Translations under genes and position numbers: made by a program
Part shown: in pieces, positions 1 to 5,648 of the stretch
How positions within the stretch are numbered: the stretch's first letter is position 1
Layout of the letters: every line of letters starts with the position of its first letter
Notes under the pieces: generated by a model
What the model was told of the DNA's origin: nothing
Database searches by the model: none
Seen by the model: only the letters and a program-made list of their open reading frames with translations
Assembly: GCA_017883125.1 (NCBI GenBank)
Contig: JADGOD010000079.1
Coordinates: 1-5,772 of the forward strand
DNA length: 5,772 nt
DNA from: Acidimicrobiales bacterium
GTDB lineage: Bacteria; Actinomycetota; Acidimicrobiia; Acidimicrobiales; RAAP-2
Direction: 5' to 3'

Positions 1-724
1 AATCGACGTCCCGTCCCGGTCGTCTGGCGATCTCGAAGGATCCCGCGAGCGACTCCTCCTGGGACCGGTTCCAGTCCGCCGCCATCTGCGCTTTGATGTC
101 AGCCATCGCCACGGGAGAGCAGTTCTCTACGAGGTCGTGGGCATACTCGAGCGCCCGCTCCAAGAGGTGCTCACCCGGCACGCCCTCGTTGACCAGTCCC
201 AGGCGGAGCTCCTCTTCGGCGAGGATCGTCCGGCCTGAGATGAGCAGGTCCGTTGCCACCCCGTAGCCGACGAGGCGGGGCAGCAGCCATGACGACGAGA
301 ACTCGACAGGGAGCCCTCGTCGCGTGAAGGAGGTGGCGAGCTTCGCTCCTGCGACTGCGAAACGGACGTCACTGACGAGTTCCTGCACCAGGCCGATGCC
401 CGCGCAGGCGCCGTTGATGGCGGCAATCAACGGCTTCCGTGCTGTCAGCGCATGGGTGATCGGTCGGGGGTCGGCCTTGGTCTGCCCCGGGGTCATGGCG
501 CCGGCGATGCTCTTGGCGTCCATGCCGGGACAGAAGCCACGTCCGGCGCCGGTGAGCACGATGGCACGGATGGTGGGGTCATCGTCGGCCTCATCGAGCA
601 AGTCGAAGTAGCGCGCTTCCATCTGCCCGGACCAGGCGTTCATCCGATCGGGCTGGTTCAGGGTGAGCACGAGGATGGGACCTCGCTGCTCGGCGAGGAC
701 GACCTCTTCTTCTTCGACCGTCAT
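1..724 (-). CDS. Enoyl-CoA hydratase/isomerase (crotonase) family protein, C-terminus cut by window edge
   Basis: Reading leftward from the ATG at 724, 241 codons are open to the window edge; relatives are roughly 260-270 residues, so probably only a short C-terminal tail is missing. The protein is a cytosolic CoA-thioester enzyme of the crotonase fold. Visible signatures are the N-terminal strand and NxPxxxNAW-like segment (residues 23-31), the first oxyanion-hole segment GRGFCPGMD (61-69), the second one NGACAGIGL (104-112), and RRGLPVEFSSSWLLPRLVG (135-153), typical of a large bacterial crotonase subgroup. By alignment from memory with rat mitochondrial hydratase, the two catalytic glutamates (E144, E164) fall on V113 and F133, so simple hydratase chemistry is doubtful; E141 sits where ECI2/Eci1-type isomerases carry their catalytic glutamate. 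A GAGGA ribosome site lies 9 bases before the ATG. It is divergent from the gene at 916. The family is clear; the reaction and substrate are not. Confidence 0.9.
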   Translation of the reverse strand, partial: MTVEEEEVVLAEQRGPILVLTLNQPDRMNAWSGQMEARYFDLLDEADDDPTIRAIVLTGAGRGFCPGMDAKSIAGAMTPGQTKADPRPITHALTARKPLIAAINGACAGIGLVQELVSDVRFAVAGAKLATSFTRRGLPVEFSSSWLLPRLVGYGVATDLLISGRTILAEEELRLGLVNEGVPGEHLLERALEYAHDLVENCSPVAMADIKAQMAADWNRSQEESLAGSFEIARRPGRDVD

Positions 725-733
725 GGCCTGCCG

Positions 734-738
734 TCCTC
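734..738 (-). promoter_or_regulatory. Ribosome binding site of the crotonase-family gene
   Basis: The minus strand reads GAGGA here, 9 bases before the ATG at 724. It supports that start over any extension further upstream. Confidence 0.5.
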
Positions 739-905
739 GTGAACGCTCGAGCGCGCCCCGCTGGCCATCTCCGCAACCGCTTCCCGTGACATGGGTTGAT
801 GCCATGGCCTGCGCCCACCGCCAGCATCGACCGATGGGCAGAGCCGCTCAGCGAACCGGGCCCGAATCCAATAGCGTCGATGAGACATCCGGAGACGAGA
901 AGAAC

Positions 906-912
906 GGAAGAG
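906..912 (+). promoter_or_regulatory. Ribosome binding site of the PPOX-class gene
   Basis: GGAAGAG ends just before the ATG at 916, with the GGAAG core 5 bases from it. This decides the start at 916 rather than the in-frame TTG at 796, whose extension has an unconserved-looking composition. Confidence 0.55.
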
Positions 913-915
913 CAC

Positions 916-1353
916 ATGCCCACAGACCCAGCCGATGGCCTCCCCATTCCCGAAGAGGTCCTCGAGCTGTTCGATGGACACCTGCGGATCGGGTACGTGT
1001 CGACGGTGCGCCCCGACGGGAGCCTCTCGGTGGTGCCCGTCGGCGTCATGATCCGCGACGGCAAGGTGCGGATCAGCAGTCGGTCAGCCGCCAAGAAGGT
1101 CCGGAACCTCCAGAGCAACCCGAACATCGCCGTGTGCGTGACTCATCCGGACGACCAGCGCCACTACGCGATGATCAGGGGGACTGCGGAGCTCGCTGAC
1201 GATACCGATCGTGAGTTCGTCGACTGGATGGCCAAAACCCACATGGGCCACGACGAGTATCCGTACGAGCCTCGCGACGTGACCCGAACGGTGATCACCA
1301 TCCGACCCGAGGCATTCACGATGCCGGTGGTGCACGGCTCTCTCAAGAGGTAG
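916..1353 (+). CDS. PPOX-class (pyridoxamine 5'-phosphate oxidase-like) FMN/F420-dependent split-barrel oxidoreductase
   Basis: The 145-residue product matches in length and order the small single-domain PPOX-class proteins of Actinobacteria, such as the Rv1155-type F420-binding enzymes. Residues 25-43 (RIGYVSTVRPDGSLSVVPV) form the opening strand pair. They are followed by a cofactor-phosphate-type segment SSRSAAKKVRNL (54-65), then NPNIAVCV (68-75) and HYAMIRGTAEL (83-93), and the closing strand RTVITIRPEAFTMPV (124-138). The protein is soluble, with no signal peptide or membrane segment. Such proteins bind FMN or deazaflavin F420 and reduce varied substrates; the sequence alone does not tell which cofactor or substrate. 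The start at 916 is supported by a ribosome site and by the usual N-terminal distance to the first strand. It is divergent from the crotonase gene and lies 165 bases before the methyltransferase gene, probably transcribed separately from it. Confidence 0.88.
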   Translation: MPTDPADGLPIPEEVLELFDGHLRIGYVSTVRPDGSLSVVPVGVMIRDGKVRISSRSAAKKVRNLQSNPNIAVCVTHPDDQRHYAMIRGTAELADDTDREFVDWMAKTHMGHDEYPYEPRDVTRTVITIRPEAFTMPVVHGSLKR

Positions 1354-1420
1354 CGACCCACCGAGCGATTGCCACCGGTCAGTTGAGGTCGTCGACCCAG
1401 AGTGACTCAGGTCTGACCAC

Positions 1421-1511
1421 CACGAGCTGCCAGGCAGATCGCCGTGCCCCCTGGCACTCCACGAGCGGGATCCGGAAGGTGCTGCCAGGATCACGAGCCT
1501 GACTGCCAGAC
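1421..1511 (+). repeat. Cluster of CACGAGC and TGCCAG short repeats upstream of methyltransferase gene
   Basis: CACGAGC occurs three times (1421-1427, 1460-1466, 1492-1498). TGCCAG or its complement CTGGCA occurs four times (1428-1433, 1451-1456 inverted, 1483-1488, 1504-1509). Each CACGAGC is paired with a neighbouring TGCCAG or CTGGCA. The first TGCCAG lies in an 11-base dyad, CTGCC-A-GGCAG (1427-1437). Centres of the TGCCAG copies are 23, 32 and 21 bases apart, close to whole helical turns. This looks like a set of binding sites or a degenerate repeat just before the gene at 1519. No binding protein is known. Confidence 0.5.
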
Positions 1512-1518
1512 TGAGGTC

Positions 1519-2067
1519 ATGGGAGGCTTCGATGGCAGGGGGTATCAAGCCCGCTTCGATGCCCTCGCAGCCACGGGTGTCGACGTGCACGGCGAGGCGA
1601 CACTGGTCCGCAGCTTCGAGCCACGAACAGTGCTCGACGCGGGATGTGGCACGGGCCGGGTGGCCATCGAGCTCGCCCGACACGGTATCGAGGTTGTCGG
1701 TGTGGATGTGGACCCATCGATGATCACCGAGGCGAGACGCCTCGCTCCTGGGCTTGAGTTCCTCGAAGCCAACCTTGCAAGCCTCGATCTCGCTCGCACG
1801 TTCGATGTTGTCGTCCTCGCTGGCAACGTGCCGATCTTCTGCCCAGAGCCGAGCCGCGATGACCTCATCCGTTCCTGTGCCGGCCACGTGCGAGAGCACG
1901 GTGTCATGATCGTCGGCTTCCAGCTCGGCCGCGGCTACGACCTAGTCGACTTCGATGCAGCGTCCATTGGAGCGGGGATGGTCCTCGAGGAGCGCTGGAC
2001 GACCTGGGATCGTGCCACCTTCGACAGGGACTCCGACTATGCGGTGAGCGTTCTCCGCCGCCCTTAG
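1519..2067 (+). CDS. Class I SAM-dependent methyltransferase
   Basis: The 182-residue soluble protein has a Rossmann-fold methyltransferase core. Motif I, VLDAGCGTGRVA (38-49), binds S-adenosylmethionine. The acidic residue D63 in GVDVDPSM (61-68) would contact the ribose, and FDVVVLAGNV (95-104) is the motif IV-like strand. The N-terminal stretch with YQARFDALAATGVDVHGEA (9-27) is typical of a common group of small actinobacterial methyltransferases. The acceptor cannot be predicted. The reading frame is open back to a GTG at 1444, but those 25 residues are low-quality and overlap a repeat cluster, so the ATG at 1519 is preferred. Its GAGG (1513-1516) is only two bases away, unusually close. 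The TAG stop overlaps the TAA stop of the opposing P450 gene. Its substrate could be a small metabolite of the neighbouring genes, but that is a guess. Confidence 0.88.
   Translation: MGGFDGRGYQARFDALAATGVDVHGEATLVRSFEPRTVLDAGCGTGRVAIELARHGIEVVGVDVDPSMITEARRLAPGLEFLEANLASLDLARTFDVVVLAGNVPIFCPEPSRDDLIRSCAGHVREHGVMIVGFQLGRGYDLVDFDAASIGAGMVLEERWTTWDRATFDRDSDYAVSVLRRP
2064..2067. other. Four-base overlap of convergent stop codons
   Basis: TTAG reads TAG (2065-2067) as the methyltransferase stop on the plus strand and TAA (2064-2066) as the P450 stop on the minus strand. There is no room for a terminator between the two genes, so each transcript must end inside the other gene. Confidence 0.9.
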
Positions 2068-3251
2068 CGCTTGGGGATGACGGGCAGGTTGTTCAACCCG
2101 CGGAAGAAGGTGATGGCGCCACGCTCCACGTTCGGCTCGTCGATCTCGTACTCGGGGAACCGAGCCAGGAACTCTTCAAACGCGATCTTCATCTCGAGTC
2201 GGGCGAGGGCAGCTCCCAGACAGAGGTGTGCGCCAAACCCGAAGACCAGCGGCCTCACGATCTTGCGGTGGATGTCGAACAGCTCGGGGTTGTCGTACTG
2301 GCGGTCGTCGTGGTTCGCCGCTCCCATGACCAGCATCACCCGCGAGTCCTTCGGGATCGTGGTGCCGTGCAGCTCGACGTCGCGGGTGGTCCAGCGGCCC
2401 TCGAGCGGCGCCGGGTTGTCCCAGCGCAGCATCTCCTCCACCGCACCGGGGATCAACGACGGGTCGCGCACCAGCTCCGCGCGCTGATCGGGGTACCACC
2501 ACAGCGCAACCGTGCCGTTCCCGATCGTCTTCATGACCGTCTCGTGCCCAGCCGAGGCCAGCAGCCGGAACTGGGCCGCTACGAGTTCATCGCTGATCGG
2601 GTGCACCGTACCGTCCTCGTCGGTGACCTCGGACGTGACCAGCATGGAGATGACGTCGTCGCGCGGGTTCTTGCGACGATCGACCACGAGCTCGGTGTAG
2701 AGCGCCATCGTCTCCCTCGTCGCCGCCCGGGCGTCCTCGAGCGCTGCCGGACCCCCGCTGGCGTCGCGCACCACAGAGCGATTCGCCAGCTCATGGACGT
2801 GCTCGCGCAGCTCGGTGGGGATCCCCAGGAGCTCGCTGATCACGTCCAGCGGGAGCTGCAAGGAGAAGTCCTGGATGACATCGAACCGCTCCTGGTCGCG
2901 CACCTTGTCGAGATACTGCGCCGCGATACGACGGATGAACGGCTCGAGGTCAGCCACCCGCCGAGGTGTGAACACGCGCGCCAGGAGCTTGCGATAGATC
3001 GAGTGCTCGGGGTCATCCAACTGGATCAGGCCGCCGTTCCCCTTGTCGACGCCCTCGATCGTGACTCCCTCACCGGAGATGTAGGTCGCCTTGTCCAGGA
3101 ATGCAGCAAGGACGTCGTCGTATCGGCTGAGCGCGTAGAACGTGAGCTCGGAGTTGTAGTACACCGGTGCCTCGTCCCGCAGACGTTTCCAGCACGGGTA
3201 CGGGTTGTACTGGACGTCCGGCGCGTAGGGGTTGTACTCGATCTCGATCAT
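2064..3251 (-). CDS. Cytochrome P450 (soluble bacterial monooxygenase)
   Basis: The 395-residue protein is a full-length class I bacterial P450, a cytosolic heme-thiolate monooxygenase that takes electrons from a ferredoxin and its reductase. The N-terminal DEAPVYYN (26-33) and LSRYDDV (41-47) are typical. The I-helix carries AGHET (234-238), with the acid-alcohol pair E237/T238. The K-helix ExxR is E273-R276. NHDDRQYDNPELFD (313-326) is the meander region, and the heme loop FGFGAHLCLG (337-346) has C344 as the iron ligand. All hallmark residues are present, so the enzyme should be active. GGGAGG lies 5 bases before the ATG. There is no ferredoxin gene in the window, so the redox partner must be encoded elsewhere. 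The P450 family number and substrate cannot be assigned by eye; sterols, terpenoids, fatty acids and xenobiotics all remain possible. The DHA2 exporter gene lies upstream on the same strand, 188 bases away. Confidence 0.96.
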   Translation of the reverse strand: MIEIEYNPYAPDVQYNPYPCWKRLRDEAPVYYNSELTFYALSRYDDVLAAFLDKATYISGEGVTIEGVDKGNGGLIQLDDPEHSIYRKLLARVFTPRRVADLEPFIRRIAAQYLDKVRDQERFDVIQDFSLQLPLDVISELLGIPTELREHVHELANRSVVRDASGGPAALEDARAATRETMALYTELVVDRRKNPRDDVISMLVTSEVTDEDGTVHPISDELVAAQFRLLASAGHETVMKTIGNGTVALWWYPDQRAELVRDPSLIPGAVEEMLRWDNPAPLEGRWTTRDVELHGTTIPKDSRVMLVMGAANHDDRQYDNPELFDIHRKIVRPLVFGFGAHLCLGAALARLEMKIAFEEFLARFPEYEIDEPNVERGAITFFRGLNNLPVIPKR

Positions 3252-3256
3252 GGCCG

Positions 3257-3262
3257 CCTCCC
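3257..3262 (-). promoter_or_regulatory. Ribosome binding site of the P450 gene
   Basis: The minus strand reads GGGAGG, 5 bases before the ATG at 3251, a strong Shine-Dalgarno site that fixes the start. Confidence 0.75.
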
Positions 3263-3278
3263 AGGGTCTGCCGACAGC

Positions 3279-3284
3279 AAACTA
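3279..3284 (-). promoter_or_regulatory. Possible -10 box of the P450 gene
   Basis: The minus strand reads TAGTTT, about 28 bases before the ATG. It is the most AT-rich hexamer in this gap and would give a short leader containing the ribosome site. No good -35 hexamer is seen 16-19 bases upstream. Confidence 0.3.
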
Positions 3285-3375
3285 GCCCGAGCGGTTCGGT
3301 GGTACGACGTCCGGCAGCGGGTCGGCTCTGCGCACTCCTCGAATGACCGAAGATTGGTGGAGTCCGGGAAACTAC

Positions 3376-3398
3376 CGACCATGCCTGCCGACTGGTCG
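3376..3398. repeat. Inverted repeat CGACCA-N11-TGGTCG in the exporter/P450 gap
   Basis: Perfect 6-base arms (3376-3381 and 3393-3398) are separated by 11 bases. The dyad lies about 125-147 bases upstream of the P450 start and 42-64 bases past the exporter stop. It could be an operator for the P450 gene or a weak hairpin after the exporter gene. Neither role is proven. Confidence 0.3.
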
Positions 3399-3422
3399 TC
3401 CTCCAGCGAGGATTCGAAGTGG

Positions 3423-3433
3423 GAGTCCGACTC
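3423..3433 (-). terminator. Weak hairpin just after the exporter stop
   Basis: GAGTC-C-GACTC forms an 11-base dyad 7 bases downstream of the exporter stop (3440-3442, minus). It is flanked by two direct copies of TCGAAG (3414-3419, 3432-3437). The stem is short and no T-run follows, so a termination role is tentative. Confidence 0.2.
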
Positions 3434-3439
3434 GAAGGG

Positions 3440-4975
3440 TCAGTCTTCGGAGAGACCTTCAAGTCGGAGTGCTTCATCAACGGTCTCGGGCTCTCCGACG
3501 TCGTCGTGCTGGCCGAGGTGGTAGCGGTCGACGTTGACCATCACGTAGTAGATGATCGCGGCGAGCACCAGGCTCGCTGCCCCCCACTTGAAGGCGACCG
3601 TGAACCCGTGCGTCAGCGCATCAGGTGGGCCCACGCCGGGCGGAAGAGCGGCCCCCCGCCACGGGTGGGCCACGGCGAATGCTGCCGTGGCGCTGATGGC
3701 CAGGGTGTTGAAGAGGGCGGTTCCGAGCGAGCCGCCGATCTGCTGCGTCGAGTTCAAGACCGCGGAGGCCACGCCGGACTCGTGGAACGGGATGTTAAAC
3801 AGCGCTGTCGACGACGCCGCGACGAAGGCCATCCCGAGCCCGAGGCCCATGATGAGGAGGGCAGGAAGTGCCGTGGAGGCATAGCTCGAGGTATCGGTGA
3901 TCCCGGAGAGGTAGAGGAGTCCGCCGGCTCCCATCATGAGGCCGATGGGGCCGAGAGGACGAGGTCCGAACCGCGGGAGCAGCTTGCTGGCTGCGCTGGC
4001 GCTCACGATGACGCCAAGTGGGAAGGGCATGAAGTAGAGGCCGGTCTTGATGGGACTGAAGCCGTGGACGCCCTGGAAGTAGAAGGTCATGAAGAGGAAC
4101 ATGCCGAACAGCCCGGCCGAGAGGAAGAACTGGGACAAGAACGACCCACCCCGGACGCGGTCGACGACCACGCTCAGGGGCAGCAGCGGCTGCTCTGTCC
4201 GCGACTCGAAGAGGACGAAAGCGACCAAGAGGACGACGCCCGCGACCAGGAAGCCGAGTGTCCGACTCGATCCCCAGCCGTGACCCGGCGTGGCGGCCTC
4301 CGTGATGCCGTAGACGAGCGAGAGCAATCCGAGCGTGGAGAGCATCGCTCCGGGGATGTCGTACTTGATCCTTCCGGTGAGCCGGCTCTCTCGGACGTTC
4401 GGGATGGCCAGGACCACAGCGAGCAGCGCAATCGGGATGTTCACGAACAGGCACCAGCGCCACGACCCGTACTCCGTCAGAAGACCACCAGCGATCAGTC
4501 CGACCGTCGCTCCGGTACCGGCAACGGCCCCGTAGACGGCGAACGCCTTCGCTCGTTCCTTCGAGTCGGTGAAGGTCACCGAGATGAGTGAGAGCGCAGC
4601 GGGGGCCAGCGCTGCGGCGAACAAGCCCTGCAGGGCGCGGGCGGCGAAGAGGAGGCCCTGGGTCGGGGCGAAGCCACCGAGCGCCGACGCTCCGGCAAAG
4701 CCGATCAGGCCGATGATGAAGACGCGCTTGCGTCCGGCGTAGTCGGCGATGCGACCTCCGAGCAGCAGGAAGCCCCCGAACGTCAGCGTGTAGGCGGTCA
4801 CCACCCACTGGCGGTTGGCCAAGGAGATGTGGAGCGCCCCCTGCGCGTCAGGGAGAGCGATGTTCACGACGGTCGCGTCAAGGGTGACCATGAGCTGGGC
4901 CAGAGCGATCACAACCAGCGCTATCCACCTCTTTGGGTCAGGCGTGTGCGCTGTGGTCGCCGTCGATTGCGTCAC
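3440..4975 (-). CDS. DHA2 family (EmrB/QacA-type) 14-helix drug:proton antiporter of the major facilitator superfamily
   Basis: From a GTG at 4975 this encodes 511 residues, the usual length of 14-segment MFS exporters in the inner membrane. About 14 hydrophobic helices are readable, the first near 17-37 and the last near 461-481. Family motifs are LDATVVNIALP (32-42) at the end of helix 1, motif A GGRIADYAGRKR (73-84), ARALQG with R113, the motif C-like GTGATVGLIAGG (153-164), which lacks the usual proline, and SWRWCLFVNIP (171-181). The last ~30 residues form an acidic cytosolic tail. It should export hydrophobic or cationic compounds by proton exchange; the substrate is unknown. The frame is open to a TTG at 5026, but the GTG gives a normal N-terminus (MTQSTATT) and has an AAGG 8 bases upstream, which overlaps a -10-like TAAGGT. 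No regulator gene adjoins it. Confidence 0.94.
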   Translation of the reverse strand: MTQSTATTAHTPDPKRWIALVVIALAQLMVTLDATVVNIALPDAQGALHISLANRQWVVTAYTLTFGGFLLLGGRIADYAGRKRVFIIGLIGFAGASALGGFAPTQGLLFAARALQGLFAAALAPAALSLISVTFTDSKERAKAFAVYGAVAGTGATVGLIAGGLLTEYGSWRWCLFVNIPIALLAVVLAIPNVRESRLTGRIKYDIPGAMLSTLGLLSLVYGITEAATPGHGWGSSRTLGFLVAGVVLLVAFVLFESRTEQPLLPLSVVVDRVRGGSFLSQFFLSAGLFGMFLFMTFYFQGVHGFSPIKTGLYFMPFPLGVIVSASAASKLLPRFGPRPLGPIGLMMGAGGLLYLSGITDTSSYASTALPALLIMGLGLGMAFVAASSTALFNIPFHESGVASAVLNSTQQIGGSLGTALFNTLAISATAAFAVAHPWRGAALPPGVGPPDALTHGFTVAFKWGAASLVLAAIIYYVMVNVDRYHLGQHDDVGEPETVDEALRLEGLSED

Positions 4976-4982
4976 GGGAAGA

Positions 4983-4988
4983 ACCTTA
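4983..4988 (-). promoter_or_regulatory. Possible -10 box (or ribosome site) of the exporter gene
   Basis: The minus strand reads TAAGGT, ending 7 bases before the GTG at 4975. As a -10 box it would place transcription start on or next to the GTG (leaderless mRNA). Alternatively the AAGG inside it may be the ribosome site. Both readings favour the GTG over the TTG at 5026. Confidence 0.35.
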
Positions 4989-5060
4989 GAGTCGGGTCCG
5001 TCTGGCAGTGTCGCTGGCCGGAACAAGAGCGTTGATCAAGAGAAGAAGGGGGCAAGGCTC

Positions 5061-5068
5061 CCACGTGG
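5061..5068. repeat. CCACGTGG perfect 8-base palindrome upstream of exporter
   Basis: It lies about 86-93 bases before the exporter GTG. It could be an operator half or full site, but an 8-base palindrome in GC-rich DNA may be chance. Confidence 0.2.
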
Positions 5069-5156
5069 CTGCCCAAGGACCCAGCATCCCGGAGCCAGGA
5101 AGGTGGGTGTACGGGGGTCTCGCTGCGATCGAGGGGGCCACGACGCGCCCGTCCGA

Positions 5157-5194
5157 GGGTGCGGCGGGATGCACCCGCCATCACCGCGGGGTGC
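5157..5194 (-). terminator. GC-rich overlapping hairpins downstream of the 72-residue gene
   Basis: GGCGGG-ATGCA-CCCGCC (5163-5179) is a perfect 6-base stem about 22 bases past the stop of the small gene (minus strand). GCACCC (5171-5176) can instead pair with GGGTGC at 5157-5162 or at 5189-5194, so three stems compete. No T-run follows; many actinobacterial terminators lack one. It may end the small gene's transcript or act in a long leader of the exporter gene. Confidence 0.4.
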
Positions 5195-5200
5195 GAGACC

Positions 5201-5419
5201 TCAGGCGTTCGGTGGAACGAGGATCTCGACCTCGGCGTCGGCCGGGGTGGGAGCCTTGAACCAGCGCTCCGAGCTGTCCTCGATGAAGGCGAGCATCCCG
5301 GCCCGGCCCATGAACTCGTTCTCGATGCGTGCCACCGAGAGGACGTGCTCACCTCGCACTCGGATGGTGTCTCCCGGTTTGATCTCGTCGGCTCTGACTG
5401 TCTTCCACGTCTCAGGCAT
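5201..5419 (-). CDS. Small protein of unknown function (72 residues)
   Basis: I do not recognise a named family. The product is a 72-residue soluble, acidic protein with no signal peptide or membrane helix. It begins with a charged WKTVRADEIKPGDTIRVRG segment (5-23), where KPGDTIRV looks like the turn and strand that open many small beta-barrels. It continues with LSVARIENEF (27-36), MLAFIEDSSERWFKAP (42-57) and a final strand AEVEILVPPNA (62-72). Alternating hydrophobic residues suggest an all-beta fold. The frame stays open far upstream (to 5743), but that extension is arginine-, serine- and proline-rich, crosses the end of the neighbouring reductase gene in another frame and looks non-coding, so the ATG at 5419 is chosen. 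A TACGAT -10-like box ends 6 bases before this ATG, as in leaderless transcripts, and a perfect dyad covers it. It lies between the exporter and reductase genes, 225 and 229 bases from them. Confidence 0.7.
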   Translation of the reverse strand: MPETWKTVRADEIKPGDTIRVRGEHVLSVARIENEFMGRAGMLAFIEDSSERWFKAPTPADAEVEILVPPNA

Positions 5420-5423
5420 CTTC

Positions 5424-5438
5424 AGATCGTATCGATCT
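5424..5438. promoter_or_regulatory. Perfect dyad AGATCG-TAT-CGATCT, probable operator over the -10 box
   Basis: Six-base perfect arms surround a 3-base centre. The dyad lies 4 bases upstream of the ATG at 5419 and covers the minus-strand TACGAT (5426-5431), the likely -10 box. A protein bound here would block transcription start. No binding regulator is encoded in the window. Confidence 0.5.
5426..5431 (-). promoter_or_regulatory. Leaderless-type -10 box of the 72-residue gene
   Basis: TACGAT fits the TANNNT consensus and occupies positions -12 to -7 relative to the ATG, exactly where leaderless actinobacterial genes carry it. There is no properly spaced ribosome site, which fits. A -35 element is not convincing. 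Confidence 0.5.
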
Positions 5439-5648
5439 TCTGGCCCAGCGGCTCTCGACCGTGGCCTCCCGTGCATGAGCACGATGGACGCCGACGCTGT
5501 TCCTCCCCCTCCCCGAGGCAGGGCGCGCACCCGCATACCTGTCGACGGATTGACCCAGGAGCAGGGCTGCACCGAGGCCCGCTGGAGCCGAGGGCGAGGG
5601 ACCGATGAGGAGTGGTGCTCGTGGACAAGGGCGAGCCTAGGAGTTGAC
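5439..5648. other. Intergenic region between aldo/keto reductase and small gene
   Basis: No protein-like frame is seen. Two short dyads are present: CGTGC-ATGA-GCACG (5470-5483) and GCTCG-N10-CGAGC (5617-5636). The second lies 12 bases past the reductase stop and could be a weak terminator, though no T-run follows. Confidence 0.35.

Larger units (their letters stand above)
725..915. other. Divergent intergenic region between crotonase and PPOX genes
   Basis: These 191 bases must hold the promoters of both divergent genes. A plus-strand TAGCGT (872-877) is a possible -10 box for the PPOX gene, but no convincing -35 lies at the right distance. A short dyad, CATGG / CCATG with a 7-base spacer, lies near 791-807. 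No protein-like reading frame is seen on either strand. Confidence 0.4.

Noticed and set aside
796..915. Upstream extension of the PPOX gene to a TTG
   Set aside because: The extension has poor composition and no ribosome site, while the ATG at 916 has a good one and gives the normal family length.
1444..1518. Upstream extension of the methyltransferase to a GTG
   Set aside because: The added 25 residues are unlike the family N-terminus and lie in the repeat cluster. The ATG at 1519 gives a typical start, although its ribosome site is close.
1084..1899. Minus-strand open frame across the PPOX and methyltransferase genes
   Set aside because: It spans two well-supported plus-strand genes and the gap between them, with no recognisable domain.
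3410..3418. TTCGAATCC on the minus strand, resembling a tRNA T-loop
   Set aside because: The flanking bases do not form a T-stem, and no anticodon arm or acceptor stem can be built around it.
2226..3524. Long plus-strand open frame (432 codons) opposite the P450 gene
   Set aside because: It is the antisense shadow of a clear P450. Its composition (arginine, valine, histidine rich, no domain) is typical of GC-rich shadow frames.
3419..4591. Long plus-strand open frame (390 codons) opposite the exporter gene
   Set aside because: It is rich in glutamate, arginine and glycine with no fold signature, and lies antisense to an exporter with all family motifs.
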